Below, one piece after another: positions 20,750 to 29,994 of a DNA stretch of 64,000 nucleotides. How positions within the stretch are numbered: the stretch's first letter is position 1; every line of letters begins with the position of its first letter. Source of the stretch: Paenibacillus taichungensis (GTDB lineage Bacteria; Bacillota; Bacilli; Paenibacillales; Paenibacillaceae); assembly GCF_003287275.1 (NCBI RefSeq), contig NZ_QEVW01000009.1, forward strand, positions 372,001-436,000. Reading direction: 5' to 3'. A program made the translations under genes and the position numbers. The notes under the pieces were generated by a model. That model saw only the letters and a list, made by a program, of their open reading frames with translations, was not told where the DNA came from and did no database searches.

Positions 20750-21193
20750 ATGAAACGGATTGTTGTAATCAATGGCCCGAACCTGAACATGCTCGGTGTA
20801 CGTGAACCCGGCATCTATGGAACGCTTAGTCTGAAGGATATTGAGGACAAAATTCGCAGACAGGCCGAGGAGCTGGGCGTCTCCATCGCTTTTTATCAAT
20901 CCAATCACGAAGGGGACATCATTGATCGAATTCATGCAGCGATGGGCGATGCAGACGGAATCATGCTGAATGCCGGAGCGCTGACCCATTACAGCTATGC
21001 TGTGCGTGATGCCATCAATGCCGTAAAAGTTCCTACAGTAGAAGTACATCTATCCAACATTCATGCACGCGAAGCGTTCAGACATCATTCAGTAATTGCT
21101 GCAGAAACAATCGGGCAAATTGCCGGATTTGGCGAAGTAAGCTATGAACTGGGGCTGCTGGCTCTCGTGCGTCATCTGGACAAACAAACCTGA
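20750..21193 (+). CDS. aroQ: 3-dehydroquinate dehydratase, type II
   Basis: 147 aa, family length. Dodecameric type II enzyme with [18 protein letters not shown] (catalytic Tyr), [28 protein letters not shown] and the catalytic His in [18 protein letters not shown]. It converts 3-dehydroquinate to 3-dehydroshikimate in chorismate synthesis. The ATG at 20750 has GAAAGGGTGGAG upstream; the longer ORF start at 20720 lacks a site and homology. Confidence 0.96.
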   Translation: MKRIVVINGPNLNMLGVREPGIYGTLSLKDIEDKIRRQAEELGVSIAFYQSNHEGDIIDRIHAAMGDADGIMLNAGALTHYSYAVRDAINAVKVPTVEVHLSNIHAREAFRHHSVIAAETIGQIAGFGEVSYELGLLALVRHLDKQT

Positions 21194-21232
21194 GCCGGGG
21201 ACCCGGGAATGTGAGAGAAAGAAGGGTTACCG

Positions 21233-22306
21233 ATGGAAAACAAACGAGTAAATAAGTTGCGTGAGGCCATGCATGAACATGAACTCACGGCTATGCTGAT
21301 TACAAATCCGATTAACCGTCGTTATATGACGGGTTTTACAGGTTCAGCAGGATATGTGCTGATTACGGAACAGGAAGCTTATCTGCTTACCGATTTCCGT
21401 TACATGACACAGGCGCCGCAACAAGCCAAAGGATTTACCGTTGTGGAACATGGACCAAAACCGTTGGAATCCGTACGCGAATTGCTTGCATCGGCAAATA
21501 TCAAACAGGTTGGCTTTGAGCAGGATCATGTCACTTATGGCACGCATACTGCTTATGCTGAAGCACTTCAGTCCATTGAATTGAAAGCTGTATCCGGTAT
21601 AGTGGAGCAACTTCGCATGTTCAAGGACGAAGATGAGATCGCTGTAATGCAAAGAGCTGCGGATCTGGCAGATGCAACATTCAGTCACGTTTTGCAATTC
21701 GCAAAACCGGGTATGACTGAACGTGAAGTGGATTTGGAGATGGAGTTTTTCATGCGCAAACATGGAGCAACCTCCTCTTCATTCGACACCATTGTGGCAT
21801 CGGGTGAACGTTCTGCTATGCCTCACGGTGTAGCAAGTGGCAAAGTCATCGGACAAAATGAGTTAATTACATTTGACTTTGGTGCACTTTTGGATGGATA
21901 CTGTTCAGATCTGACACGTACCATCGCAACGGGCACACCTGTACCTGAACTGCGTAAAATTTACGATATCGTACTGGAAGCCCAGTTACATACGCTGGCG
22001 AACCTGAAACCGGGCATGACCGGGCGGGAAGCAGATGCATTGGCACGTGATATCATTGCAGGGCACGGCTACGGAGAGCAATTCGGACACAGCACGGGCC
22101 ACGGTCTGGGCATGGAAGTCCATGAGGCTCCTCGTTTGTCCAAGCTTAGCGACGATGTATTGAAACCGGGCATGGTGGTAACCGTTGAACCGGGTATCTA
22201 CATTGACGGCCTTGGCGGCGTGCGTATCGAGGATGACGTGGTGATTACCGAGACGGGTATTCACATTTTGACGAATTCGGACAAGAAGTTCACCGTAATC
22301 GGCTAA
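21233..22306 (+). CDS. yqhT: M24 family Xaa-Pro peptidase (YqhT-like)
   Basis: 357 aa. A creatinase-type N-terminal domain (to about residue 125) and a pita-bread M24 domain with all metal ligands visible: D in [16 protein letters not shown] (two Asp), H in [15 protein letters not shown] in VTVEPGIY and E in VRIEDD. It cleaves X-Pro bonds in peptides in the cytoplasm. Lies 40 bp after aroQ; aroQ-yqhT-efp is a conserved order in Bacillales. Confidence 0.94.
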   Translation: MENKRVNKLREAMHEHELTAMLITNPINRRYMTGFTGSAGYVLITEQEAYLLTDFRYMTQAPQQAKGFTVVEHGPKPLESVRELLASANIKQVGFEQDHVTYGTHTAYAEALQSIELKAVSGIVEQLRMFKDEDEIAVMQRAADLADATFSHVLQFAKPGMTEREVDLEMEFFMRKHGATSSSFDTIVASGERSAMPHGVASGKVIGQNELITFDFGALLDGYCSDLTRTIATGTPVPELRKIYDIVLEAQLHTLANLKPGMTGREADALARDIIAGHGYGEQFGHSTGHGLGMEVHEAPRLSKLSDDVLKPGMVVTVEPGIYIDGLGGVRIEDDVVITETGIHILTNSDKKFTVIG

Positions 22307-22322
22307 ATTACAGCCGACGGTA

Positions 22323-22584
22323 ATATAAGACGATTTTTAATTTATAGATACCTGTTATTGCTGATTGTTCTGGACCATTGCAAAAGTAGTGAAGGGAGCG
22401 GAATCGATTCTGAAGAAGCGAAGCGCTCGCCTTTGTCTCCTCATTTTAAACCTTATTAAAGTCTAATCGGGAAAATGAGGGGACAACAGCGATCGGAGGA
22501 ACGATCCGAACCCGTAACGGTCACGTCGCACATGATCATCAATTCAGAATGAACCCACCTTTAAATTAACGCATCGTCTTATAT
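22323..22584. repeat. 262-bp terminal-inverted-repeat element with internal hairpins
   Basis: A perfect 12-bp inverted repeat, ATATAAGACGAT (22323-22334) and ATCGTCTTATAT (22573-22584), extends imperfectly to about 25 bp. It bounds almost the whole gap between yqhT and efp. Inside are a 15-bp stem (TTGTCTCCTCATTTT, 22433, with its complement at 22472, one G-T pair), the palindrome GAATCGATTC and a small GATCG/CGATC hairpin. No ORF. It could be a non-autonomous mobile element or a folded leader of efp; no second copy is in this window. Confidence 0.65.
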
Positions 22585-22619
22585 CACCTACTTTTCAACC
22601 ATATCAGGAGGGATTTTTT

Positions 22620-23177
22620 GTGATTTCAGTAAACGATTTTAAAACAGGCTTGACCGTACAAGTAGACAACGACATCTATACCGTACTTGATTTCCAACAT
22701 GTTAAACCAGGTAAAGGCGCTGCCTTCGTACGTTCCAAGCTGAAAAACTTGCGCAACGGTAACACCGTTGAGAAAACATTCCGTGCAGGTGAAACCATCG
22801 GCCGTGCCATCATCGAAAACCGTGGCGTATCCTATCTGTATGCAAGTGGTACAGAGCACACATTCATGGACAACGAAACATATGATCAGTTCACACTGAC
22901 AAGCGACCAACTGGAATGGGAATTGAACTTCCTCAAAGAAAACATGAACGTAAAAATCGTTAGCTACCAAGGTGAAATTCTCGGAATTGACTTGCCTACA
23001 AGCGTAGAGTTGAAAGTTATCGAGACCGAGCCAAGCGTAAAAGGTAACACAGCACAAGGCGCTACAAAAAATGCTAAAGTTGAAACAGGCTTGAATGTAC
23101 AAGTGCCATTGTTCATCAACGAAGGCGATGTCCTGCTGATCGATACTCGTGAAGGTAAATACTCTTCCCGCGCGTAA
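22620..23177 (+). CDS. efp: Elongation factor P
   Basis: 185 aa, standard length. KOW-like, OB and C-terminal domains. The loop [14 protein letters not shown] holds the Lys (K32 equivalent) that B. subtilis modifies with 5-aminopentanol. EF-P relieves ribosome stalling at polyproline stretches. GTG start after AGGAGGG. The gene follows a 262-bp inverted-repeat element and ends at a strong terminator. Confidence 0.97.
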   Translation: MISVNDFKTGLTVQVDNDIYTVLDFQHVKPGKGAAFVRSKLKNLRNGNTVEKTFRAGETIGRAIIENRGVSYLYASGTEHTFMDNETYDQFTLTSDQLEWELNFLKENMNVKIVSYQGEILGIDLPTSVELKVIETEPSVKGNTAQGATKNAKVETGLNVQVPLFINEGDVLLIDTREGKYSSRA

Positions 23178-23213
23178 CGTTCACATGGTGTAAGCTAAAT
23201 AAAGCGTTAATTC

Positions 23214-23247
23214 AACCCTTTGCCGTTTCTCTGGCAAAGGGTTTTTT
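23214..23247 (+). terminator. Terminator after efp
   Basis: 10-bp stem ACCCTTTGCC/GGCAAAGGGT, eight-base loop and TTTTTT. Confidence 0.88.
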
Positions 23248-23368
23248 CGAAAAAAGATTAGCCTATCAGACGCTTTCGTAATATACTGGGTTAAAGTCAT
23301 TTTTCGGAGAGAATAATGACGATGGACATCAATTATGCATACTGCACAAGGTAGGGAGTGGATTTGCG

Positions 23369-24622
23369 TTGTCATTGTACGTCATGAAATTTGGGGGCAG
23401 CTCGGTCGGAGATACAGAACGCATGAAGCGTGTAGCCGGACGTGTTGTAGAAAAAGCGGATGAAGGACATCAGTGTGTAGTCGTGGTTTCGGCCATGGGG
23501 GATACCACGGATGATTTGATTGATCAGGCGAAACAGCTGAACAGTGAATTGCCTGCACGTGAGATGGATATGCTTTTGACTACGGGAGAACAGATCTCGA
23601 TTTCATTGTTATCCATGGCGATTCAGGCGCTGGGCCGCAAAGCCATTTCATTTACAGGCTGGCAAGCGGGATTTCGTACAGAGCCGGTACACGGCAAAGC
23701 TCGGATTAACGATATTCATCCGGAACGGGTGAATCAGGCGTTGGCAGAAGGCAACATTGTAATCGTTGCAGGCTTCCAGGGAATGACGGAAAACGGCGAG
23801 ATTACGACGCTTGGCCGCGGCGGATCGGATACAACAGCAGTAGCTTTGGCAGCAGCCATCAAGGCTGACGCTTGCGAGATTTACACGGATGTAGACGGTA
23901 TCTATTCCACCGATCCACGAATCGTGAAGGTTGCACGCAAGCTTAAGGAAATTTCGTACGACGAGATGCTGGAACTTGCCAATCTGGGAGCAGCGGTATT
24001 GCATCCGCGTGCAGTTGAATACGCGAAGCATTCCGGTGTGCCTTTGATTGTACGATCCAGCTTTAACCATAATGAAGGAACGGTTGTGAAGGAGGAAGCA
24101 ACAATGGAACAAGGCGTGGTAGTTAGTGGAATTGCCTATGACAAAAATGTGGCTCGCATCAGTATTCTGGGTGTACCAGACGTACCGGGGGTTCTCGCTG
24201 AAGTATTTGGTGCCCTTGCATCAGAACAGCTGGATGTCGACATTATCGTTCAGAGCGGTGTGATGGATGGTAAAGCAGACTTCTCGTTCTCTGTTGCGCT
24301 ATCTGACCGGGAGAACGCACTGCGTGTCATTGAAGCTCTTCATAGCCGCCTGCCTTACCGTGAAGTTACTTCTGAAGAAAACCTGGTTAAAGTCTCCATC
24401 GTTGGTGCAGGCATGGTTAGCCATCCTGGTGTTGCTGCGAAGATGTTCAAAGTCATCTCGGGCGAAGGTGTTAGCATTAAAATGGTCAGCACTTCCGAAA
24501 TCAAGGTATCTTGTGTAATTGATGGAGAGAAGCTTCATGACGTAATCAAGGCGCTGCATACAGCGTATGATTTGGATACAGCTGAGCAAGCCGTAATTGG
24601 TGGACCGCAAGTTCGCAGATAA
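23369..24622 (+). CDS. lysC: Aspartokinase, two-ACT-domain (LysC type)
   Basis: 417 aa. Amino acid kinase domain (about 1-245) with KFGGSSVGD, TTGEQIS and GRGGSDTTAVALAAA, then two ACT domains (about 260-410) for feedback binding. It phosphorylates aspartate, the first step to lysine, methionine, threonine and diaminopimelate. TTG start with AGGGAGTG eight bases upstream. A strong internal start codes for a beta subunit, as in B. subtilis LysC. No lysine riboswitch is visible in the short upstream gap, so control may be mainly allosteric. Confidence 0.95.
   Translation: MSLYVMKFGGSSVGDTERMKRVAGRVVEKADEGHQCVVVVSAMGDTTDDLIDQAKQLNSELPAREMDMLLTTGEQISISLLSMAIQALGRKAISFTGWQAGFRTEPVHGKARINDIHPERVNQALAEGNIVIVAGFQGMTENGEITTLGRGGSDTTAVALAAAIKADACEIYTDVDGIYSTDPRIVKVARKLKEISYDEMLELANLGAAVLHPRAVEYAKHSGVPLIVRSSFNHNEGTVVKEEATMEQGVVVSGIAYDKNVARISILGVPDVPGVLAEVFGALASEQLDVDIIVQSGVMDGKADFSFSVALSDRENALRVIEALHSRLPYREVTSEENLVKVSIVGAGMVSHPGVAAKMFKVISGEGVSIKMVSTSEIKVSCVIDGEKLHDVIKALHTAYDLDTAEQAVIGGPQVRR
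24104..24622 (+). other. Internal in-frame start: aspartokinase beta subunit
   Basis: GAAGGAGGAAGCAACA sits immediately before an in-frame ATG at codon 246 of lysC, exactly between the kinase and ACT domains. Translation from here gives 172 aa consisting of the two ACT domains. B. subtilis LysC is an alpha2-beta2 enzyme whose beta subunit arises from the same kind of internal start; transfer to this gene is inference. Confidence 0.7.
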
Positions 24623-24646
24623 AGAGCGGAAATTGTAAAGAAACAC

Positions 24647-24694
24647 CAAAGGTGTACTGTGAGTTCCCATTCGGGATCACAGTACACCTTTTTA
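24647..24694. terminator. Bidirectional terminator between lysC and comB
   Basis: 15-bp perfect stem AAAGGTGTACTGTGA/TCACAGTACACCTTT with T and A runs on opposite sides, between convergent genes. Confidence 0.9.
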
Positions 24695-24700
24695 GATTGT

Positions 24701-25450
24701 TCACAGCAATTTAAACAACGGTTCCTTACGCGTTCCTCTGAAAGGTTGCATCCGGTTCCCTTCACCCATCTCTGGAACGCAGTCCAGCAAGTTCAATTGG
24801 GTACAATACGTTACGTCATGCATCCTCCCCAACCTCTCCAATCTTCGGCCACCAGCGGATACTCTAATCAGATCGGGTAATTTGTCCTCGGCATGAGTAG
24901 CCGCCTGATGGAGAGCCAACCCCAAATCGTTCAGCATAATGGGAAAAGGAGATTGTCGGTACAACTCCTCGATAATGCTGCCTGCACATAAACCATCCTC
25001 CAGCGCAAACTCATCCTGATCCCCGGCGCATAACAATAAGATATCCCGGCGTAGCTCGCACAGAACAGCCGCCACAGCTTTCACATTGAGAAATGAGCCT
25101 GCAAACACATGTCTGGCCTTGGATGCCTTGATCAAGGCACGCGTACCATCTGTGGTAGTCAGAATAATGGTTTTACCCGCAATATTTGGAGTCATATATT
25201 CATAGGGGGAATTACCCACCTCGAATCCTGTAATTTTTTTATCAAAACGCTCCCCGCCTCGAATGGCATCCTTCACGTTCAATTGTTTCGCTTGAGGAAC
25301 AGTTTCTACAGCAATAATATCCACTGCATCGTATGCCAGTGCCGTAACAATGGTACTGGTCGTTCGCAACACATCGATAACGACCACACAGCGTCCTGCA
25401 ATATCCATTCTTCGAACTTCATTCACATTGCCTACCACATCGACTCGCAT
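24701..25450 (-). CDS. comB: 2-phosphosulfolactate phosphatase family protein (ComB)
   Basis: 249 aa. ComB family: VVVIDVLRTTSTIVTAL near the N-terminus, IRGGERFDKKITGFEVGNSP, TTTDGTRAL and CAGDQDEFALEDGLCAG are the family blocks. ComB dephosphorylates 2-phosphosulfolactate to sulfolactate, the route Bacillus spores use to accumulate sulfolactate; archaea use it for coenzyme M. ATG at 25450 has AAAGGAG nine bases upstream. It stands alone, with no comA or comC nearby, so the exact substrate is unproven. Confidence 0.85.
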   Translation of the reverse strand: MRVDVVGNVNEVRRMDIAGRCVVVIDVLRTTSTIVTALAYDAVDIIAVETVPQAKQLNVKDAIRGGERFDKKITGFEVGNSPYEYMTPNIAGKTIILTTTDGTRALIKASKARHVFAGSFLNVKAVAAVLCELRRDILLLCAGDQDEFALEDGLCAGSIIEELYRQSPFPIMLNDLGLALHQAATHAEDKLPDLIRVSAGGRRLERLGRMHDVTYCTQLNLLDCVPEMGEGNRMQPFRGTRKEPLFKLL

Positions 25451-25636
25451 CCCCCACAACTCCTTTCTATATTTGGGGATAGTTGATTCTGTCCTTTTTT
25501 ATCCCGGAATGTTTATCACCTGTCTGCAAGCACTATATGCACTTGGATCTAGACGGGTGCCTAGAACTGAAATAGTAGGCTGATCTATGATTTTTAACTC
25601 TCCTCCCTATTTTGAAGAAAATGATAGATTTCAGCG

Positions 25637-25664
25637 TCATAAATTCAATGTACACACATAAACT
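25637..25664 (+). promoter_or_regulatory. Possible sigma-E promoter for the spoIIIA operon
   Basis: TCATAAA (25637-25643), a 13-bp spacer and CATAAACT (25657-25664), against the sigma-E pattern of an ATA-centred -35 and CATACAAT -10. It is placed about 60 bp before spoIIIAA, the mother-cell operon that is sigma-E-dependent in B. subtilis. Confidence 0.4.
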
Positions 25665-25726
25665 TGAGATATGAACAAGCACCAGGAACGCAATAAAACC
25701 GAATTCAAGGTTGGAGGGGCCTATTC

Positions 25727-26731
25727 ATGATGGTGAACTGGAAGGATCTCTTTCCGGAACCGATTCGAACCATTCTGGGAAGAATGCCGCCCGCTTTATT
25801 GGATAAAGTGGAGGAAGTACGTATCCGTGAAGGAAGACCACTGGAAATCAATGCAGGAGACACTTATCACTTCCTCACACCCCAGGGCAGTCCGACTTCG
25901 AAGCCTGATGAAGCCTATATTCCCTTAAAAGAGGTAACACACAGGCTGCTGGATCTGATCAGCAATCATTCGCTTTATACATTGGAAGAGGAGCTGCGTA
26001 AAGGGTTCATCACCATTCCTGGCGGGCACAGAATCGGACTGGCTGGCCGGACGGTGTTAAGTGGAGGCCGCGTCGAATACCTGCGCGACATTAATGGATT
26101 TAATGTTAGGGTGGCCCGAGAGATTCACGGAGTCGCTGATCGGATTCTGCCGTATCTGTTGGACATGAAAAGTGGACAGGTCATGCACACCTTAATTCTT
26201 TCACCTCCGCAGCAAGGCAAGACCACATTACTGCGGGATCTGGCAAGACAGATTAGCAGTGGTACCAAACTTACGGGTGTCAATGAACTTGTTCAGGGCA
26301 TACGTCCACGTCTAAAGGTTGGCATCGTTGATGAGCGGTCTGAAATCGCTGGAAGCTACAAGGGCGTACCTGGATTTGACGTAGGACCTCGTACAGATGT
26401 CATGGACGGATGTCCAAAGGCTGAGGGCATGATGATGATGCTTCGCTCCATGTCTCCCGATGTCCTGATCGTGGACGAGATAGGCCGACCGGAAGATGCT
26501 GAGGCGGTCATGGAAGCACTCCATGCAGGCGTATCTGTCATCGCTACTGCGCATGGTCGTGATCTGGCTGAGCTTTCTTCAAGACCTGCACTGAGAACCC
26601 TGATCGTCGAGCAGATGTTCCAACGCTATGTACAGCTGCAACGGACGAGCCGGGGCATGACCTTTCGATTGGCCGATGGCAAAATGCGTGGTCTCCAGCA
26701 GGCGGAAGTGGGAGGTGAGGCCTTTGGTTAA
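25727..26731 (+). CDS. spoIIIAA: Stage III sporulation protein AA, secretion-type ATPase
   Basis: 334 aa. P-loop ATPase related to type II/IV secretion ATPases, with Walker A SPPQQGKTTLLRDLA and Walker B VLIVDEIGRPED, plus a conserved VDERSEIAG segment. It is the mother-cell cytoplasmic motor of the SpoIIIA-SpoIIQ channel needed for late forespore gene expression. GGAGGGGCC precedes the ATG. First of eight contiguous spoIIIA genes, all present and intact. Confidence 0.97.
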   Translation: MMVNWKDLFPEPIRTILGRMPPALLDKVEEVRIREGRPLEINAGDTYHFLTPQGSPTSKPDEAYIPLKEVTHRLLDLISNHSLYTLEEELRKGFITIPGGHRIGLAGRTVLSGGRVEYLRDINGFNVRVAREIHGVADRILPYLLDMKSGQVMHTLILSPPQQGKTTLLRDLARQISSGTKLTGVNELVQGIRPRLKVGIVDERSEIAGSYKGVPGFDVGPRTDVMDGCPKAEGMMMMLRSMSPDVLIVDEIGRPEDAEAVMEALHAGVSVIATAHGRDLAELSSRPALRTLIVEQMFQRYVQLQRTSRGMTFRLADGKMRGLQQAEVGGEAFG

Positions 26732-27242
26732 CATGCTCGGTGCCGTCATCATTCTGCTGGCCAGTACCCTCGCGGGATTCTACAAAGCAAGGCAGTATGC
26801 CTTGAGGCCAAGACAACTGCGAGAATTAATCGCCGCTCTCCAGCGGTTGATGACAGAGATTAACTACGGGCTGACCCCGTTACCTGATGCCATGGGGAAA
26901 ATGGGAGCCCAGACAAAAGAGCCTGTTCGGACCCTATTTCTCCACGCAGCCAAACAGATGGAACCACCTCATGGACATACTGCTCGTGAGAGTCTTCAGT
27001 CTGGTATAGAAGAGGCGTGGGGAAGATCAGCCATGAAGGCGGACGAGCGGGAGGTCATGCTGCAATTGAGCTTCAGCCTTGGCACCAGCGATCGTCAGGA
27101 TCAGACCAAGCACATCTCGTTAGCCATTCAGCAACTTATGCATGAGGAATCCCGTGCCCAAGCCGATCAAATGAAATATGAACGAATGTGCCGCAGTCTC
27201 GGGATGCTTGTCGGAGCGTTAATCGTCATTCTGATCTTCTGA
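26724..27242 (+). CDS. spoIIIAB: Stage III sporulation protein AB
   Basis: 172 aa. An N-terminal membrane segment (MLGAVIILLASTLAGFY), a soluble helical region, and a C-terminal membrane anchor (LGMLVGALIVILIF). Related in fold to GspF-type platform proteins. TTG at 26724 follows GGAGGTGAGG and overlaps the spoIIIAA stop by eight bases; this aligns with the start of B. subtilis SpoIIIAB. Works in the SpoIIIA channel. Confidence 0.94.
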   Translation: MVNMLGAVIILLASTLAGFYKARQYALRPRQLRELIAALQRLMTEINYGLTPLPDAMGKMGAQTKEPVRTLFLHAAKQMEPPHGHTARESLQSGIEEAWGRSAMKADEREVMLQLSFSLGTSDRQDQTKHISLAIQQLMHEESRAQADQMKYERMCRSLGMLVGALIVILIF

Positions 27243-27271
27243 AATAGCCGGGATAGTGAGGTGCCAAGGTC

Positions 27272-27475
27272 ATGAATTTAGAAGTGAACGCAATCTTTCA
27301 AATTGCGGGCATCGGAATCATTATTGCAATGATTCATACGGTGCTGAAACAAATGGGAAAGGAAGATATGGCTCACTGGGTGACCGTGATCGGATTTGTC
27401 GTCGTATTGTTCATGGTGGTCCGCATGCTGGACAGCCTGCTGCAAGAGATCAAATCGATATTTCTTTTTCAATGA
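27272..27475 (+). CDS. spoIIIAC: Stage III sporulation protein AC
   Basis: 67 aa, two transmembrane helices (AIFQIAGIGIIIAMIHTVL and VTVIGFVVVLFMVVRML) joined by KQMGKEDMAHW. Matches SpoIIIAC in size and sequence. It is a small membrane subunit of the SpoIIIA complex in the outer forespore membrane. Confidence 0.95.
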   Translation: MNLEVNAIFQIAGIGIIIAMIHTVLKQMGKEDMAHWVTVIGFVVVLFMVVRMLDSLLQEIKSIFLFQ

Positions 27476-27507
27476 AAACGGTCATGAAGCCGGGATGGTG
27501 GTGACCT

Positions 27508-27897
27508 GTGGAAATTATCCAAGTTGTAGGTCTGGCGCTCATCGCAACGGTGCTCATTCTAGTTATCAAAGAACAGAAGCCCATGTTTGCTTTTCTGATT
27601 GCTGCTGCTACCGGAATCGTAATCTTCATGCTGCTGATTGGCAAGATTGGCGCGGTAATCGAAGTGTTAAAACGGCTTGCCGAAAATTCAGGCATGGAGA
27701 GCATTTATCTGAAAACGGTACTGAAAATTATAGGTATAGCGTACATTGCTGAATTCGGAGCACAGATTGTCAGGGATGCAGGCCAGGAGAGCATAGCTTC
27801 CAAAATTGAACTTGCTGGCAAGGTGCTGATCCTTGTACTCGCGATACCAATCATCAGCATTATTATCGAAACCGTCATGAAGCTGATGCCGGTGTAG
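27508..27897 (+). CDS. spoIIIAD: Stage III sporulation protein AD
   Basis: 129 aa with four hydrophobic segments. The sequence around VVGLALIATVLILVIKEQKP and IAYIAEFGAQIVRDAGQES is characteristic of SpoIIIAD. It pairs with SpoIIIAC in the SpoIIIA channel. GTG start. The gene is 32 bp after spoIIIAC in the same operon. Confidence 0.95.
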   Translation: MEIIQVVGLALIATVLILVIKEQKPMFAFLIAAATGIVIFMLLIGKIGAVIEVLKRLAENSGMESIYLKTVLKIIGIAYIAEFGAQIVRDAGQESIASKIELAGKVLILVLAIPIISIIIETVMKLMPV

Positions 27898-27918
27898 AGG
27901 GAGGCGTGCGGACTTCAT

Positions 27919-29109
27919 ATGAAAATGATGCATCACAAGCCGCAGTGGCGCCTTACCTTCGTGCTGACGCTGTGTTTTCTGTTTGCGATCATGGGACAGG
28001 TATTCGCGGGTTCTCCCTCGGGAGAGTGGATGCAGCAGCAGGCTGACCAGCTTCCCAAGGATCAGGTAGAAAAATATTGGGACCAACTCATGCAACAATA
28101 CGGTGGTTTTTTCCCCGAAGGAAAAACGCCTTCCTTTATGGATATGTTAATGCCCGGCAATGAAGGGTTTAGCCTGAAATCAGTGTTTATAGCAATTGGA
28201 ACCTTCATGCTGCATGAGATTTTATATAACGGCAAACTTCTGGTCACGATTGTGATGTTAAGTGTGCTGAGCATGATTCTGGAGACATTACAGACCGCTT
28301 TTGAGAAAAACAATATTAGCAAAATAGCATACTCCATCTGTTATATGGTCATTATTATCATCGCTATAAACAGCTTCAGTGTGGCGATTGGATATGCCAA
28401 GGATGCCATAGCCAGCATGATCAACTTTATGATGGCCATGGTACCCCTGTTGTTTACGCTGCTGGCTTCAATGGGGAATGTCATTACCGTTTCTGTGACC
28501 CATCCGCTGATCATTTTCATGATTCATCTGGTTGGTACATTAATCCACATGCTGGTGTTTCCGCTACTCTTTTTCTCAGCCGTATTACATCTCGTCAGCT
28601 CCTTGTCCGACAAGTACAAGCTTACACAGCTGGCAGACCTGTTACGGAACATTAGTGTGGCTCTGCTCGGTATACTGCTTACGATGTTTCTGGGCGTAAT
28701 TTCGGTTCAGGGGGCATCGGGCTCTGTGGCAGATGGGGTCAGTCTAAAAGCGGCGAAGTACATCGCAGGCAACTTTGTCCCCATTGTTGGCCGAACGTTT
28801 GCGGATGCAACGGACACGGTTATCACAGCGTCACTGCTGGTGAAAAATGCAATCGGACTAACAGGTGTCATCATCATCTTGTTTCTATGTGCGTTTCCTG
28901 CACTTAAAATTCTGACGTTAGCCCTGATCTACAACATAACTGGCGCGATCATGCAGCCGTTAGGAGATACGCCGATTGTAGGATGTCTGCAGGCGATAGG
29001 CAAAAGCATGCTTTATGTATTTGCAGCACTGGCGGCTGTGGGACTGATGTTTTTTCTGGCAATCACGATCCTGCTAACCGCAGGCAATCTGACCGTCATG
29101 ATGAGATGA
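27919..29109 (+). CDS. spoIIIAE: Stage III sporulation protein AE
   Basis: 396 aa. A cleavable-looking N-terminal signal (TFVLTLCFLFAIMGQVFAGS) and then about seven transmembrane segments. It is a polytopic SpoIIIA component proposed to form part of the membrane channel. GGGAGG is 15 bases before the ATG, a long spacing, but no closer in-frame start is available. Confidence 0.95.
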   Translation: MKMMHHKPQWRLTFVLTLCFLFAIMGQVFAGSPSGEWMQQQADQLPKDQVEKYWDQLMQQYGGFFPEGKTPSFMDMLMPGNEGFSLKSVFIAIGTFMLHEILYNGKLLVTIVMLSVLSMILETLQTAFEKNNISKIAYSICYMVIIIIAINSFSVAIGYAKDAIASMINFMMAMVPLLFTLLASMGNVITVSVTHPLIIFMIHLVGTLIHMLVFPLLFFSAVLHLVSSLSDKYKLTQLADLLRNISVALLGILLTMFLGVISVQGASGSVADGVSLKAAKYIAGNFVPIVGRTFADATDTVITASLLVKNAIGLTGVIIILFLCAFPALKILTLALIYNITGAIMQPLGDTPIVGCLQAIGKSMLYVFAALAAVGLMFFLAITILLTAGNLTVMMR

Positions 29110-29139
29110 GGGGATGCTTGAGAGAAAGGGGCTGGAAGG

Positions 29140-29979
29140 ATGGGGTGGCTGAGCAGCTGGCTCCGGGAATTGATCATGATCGTTCTACTGGCGACTTTCG
29201 TGGATATGTTGTTGCCCAATCGATCCATGGAGCGTTATGTCAAGCTTGTGCTGAGCTTTCTTATCCTGCTGACCCTGTTATCGCCCATAACGAAGCTTTT
29301 GAAAAGTGATCCGGTTGGCGAGCTTAAGCGAGCGATGACCGCCATGGATTCGCCATCTGATGGAAATGCAACACTTGAACAGATTTTGGCTCAAGGCAGG
29401 CGGCTGCAATCCAATGAACAGGAACAGTCGCTGCAATGGACAGCCAAAGAGCTGGCTAACGTAATGAAAGGGCAAATTGAAGAAACAACCGGGGAGAGAG
29501 TGCAGTCTGTTGAGGTAAAGCTCGCAATGGATACTACTAAGCCGGAGACGGACTTGGCTTCCTCGGTGGAACTTCCGGTGATCCAGTATGTTTTGGTGGA
29601 GATGACAGGTGAGGCAGCAGCGGGGAAAGTCAACTCCAATACGGCTCAACAGGAAGCTACGGAAACGACAAAACCGATATTCGACTCTGACCCGGAATCC
29701 GAAGCCACTGAATCACCTCCAGTAAAGGAGCCAATCCAGATTGGCCAGATCGAAGTCCCGGATGTACAGATCGAGGTGAACAGCGGCAGCAATCAAAATG
29801 GACAAGAAGATGGCTCCACACCTGTGTCGGGTGAGCAGACAGAGACAAACTCTCAGCAAGGACAGACGTCATCCCGATCTGAACGAGCAGTACAAATTAT
29901 TACGCTGTTGACTGAGAAGTGGGATATTGATGCAAACAAGGTTCAGGTGAAAGAAAAGAAAAACGCTTCGGCGTTGTAA
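29140..29979 (+). CDS. spoIIIAF: Stage III sporulation protein AF
   Basis: 279 aa, longer than the usual roughly 200 aa. Two N-terminal membrane helices (ELIMIVLLATFVDMLLPN and LVLSFLILLTLLSPITKLL) precede an extracytoplasmic domain with an RBM-like fold in this family. The extra length is a low-complexity Pro/Glu/Gln/Ser insertion at about residues 165-250, followed by the conserved end (AVQIITLLTEKWDIDANKVQV). SpoIIIA channel component. The insertion is probably a lineage-specific flexible linker. Confidence 0.93.
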   Translation: MGWLSSWLRELIMIVLLATFVDMLLPNRSMERYVKLVLSFLILLTLLSPITKLLKSDPVGELKRAMTAMDSPSDGNATLEQILAQGRRLQSNEQEQSLQWTAKELANVMKGQIEETTGERVQSVEVKLAMDTTKPETDLASSVELPVIQYVLVEMTGEAAAGKVNSNTAQQEATETTKPIFDSDPESEATESPPVKEPIQIGQIEVPDVQIEVNSGSNQNGQEDGSTPVSGEQTETNSQQGQTSSRSERAVQIITLLTEKWDIDANKVQVKEKKNASAL

Positions 29980-29994
29980 GAAGGAGGGTATCCG

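Noticed and set aside
23178..23368. Lysine riboswitch before lysC
   Set aside because: The gap after the efp terminator is too short and lacks the L-box core sequences.
27256..27504. 82-codon ORF overlapping spoIIIAC
   Set aside because: Out of frame with spoIIIAC, which has clear family sequence; the alternative product is low in complexity and lacks hydrophobic helices.
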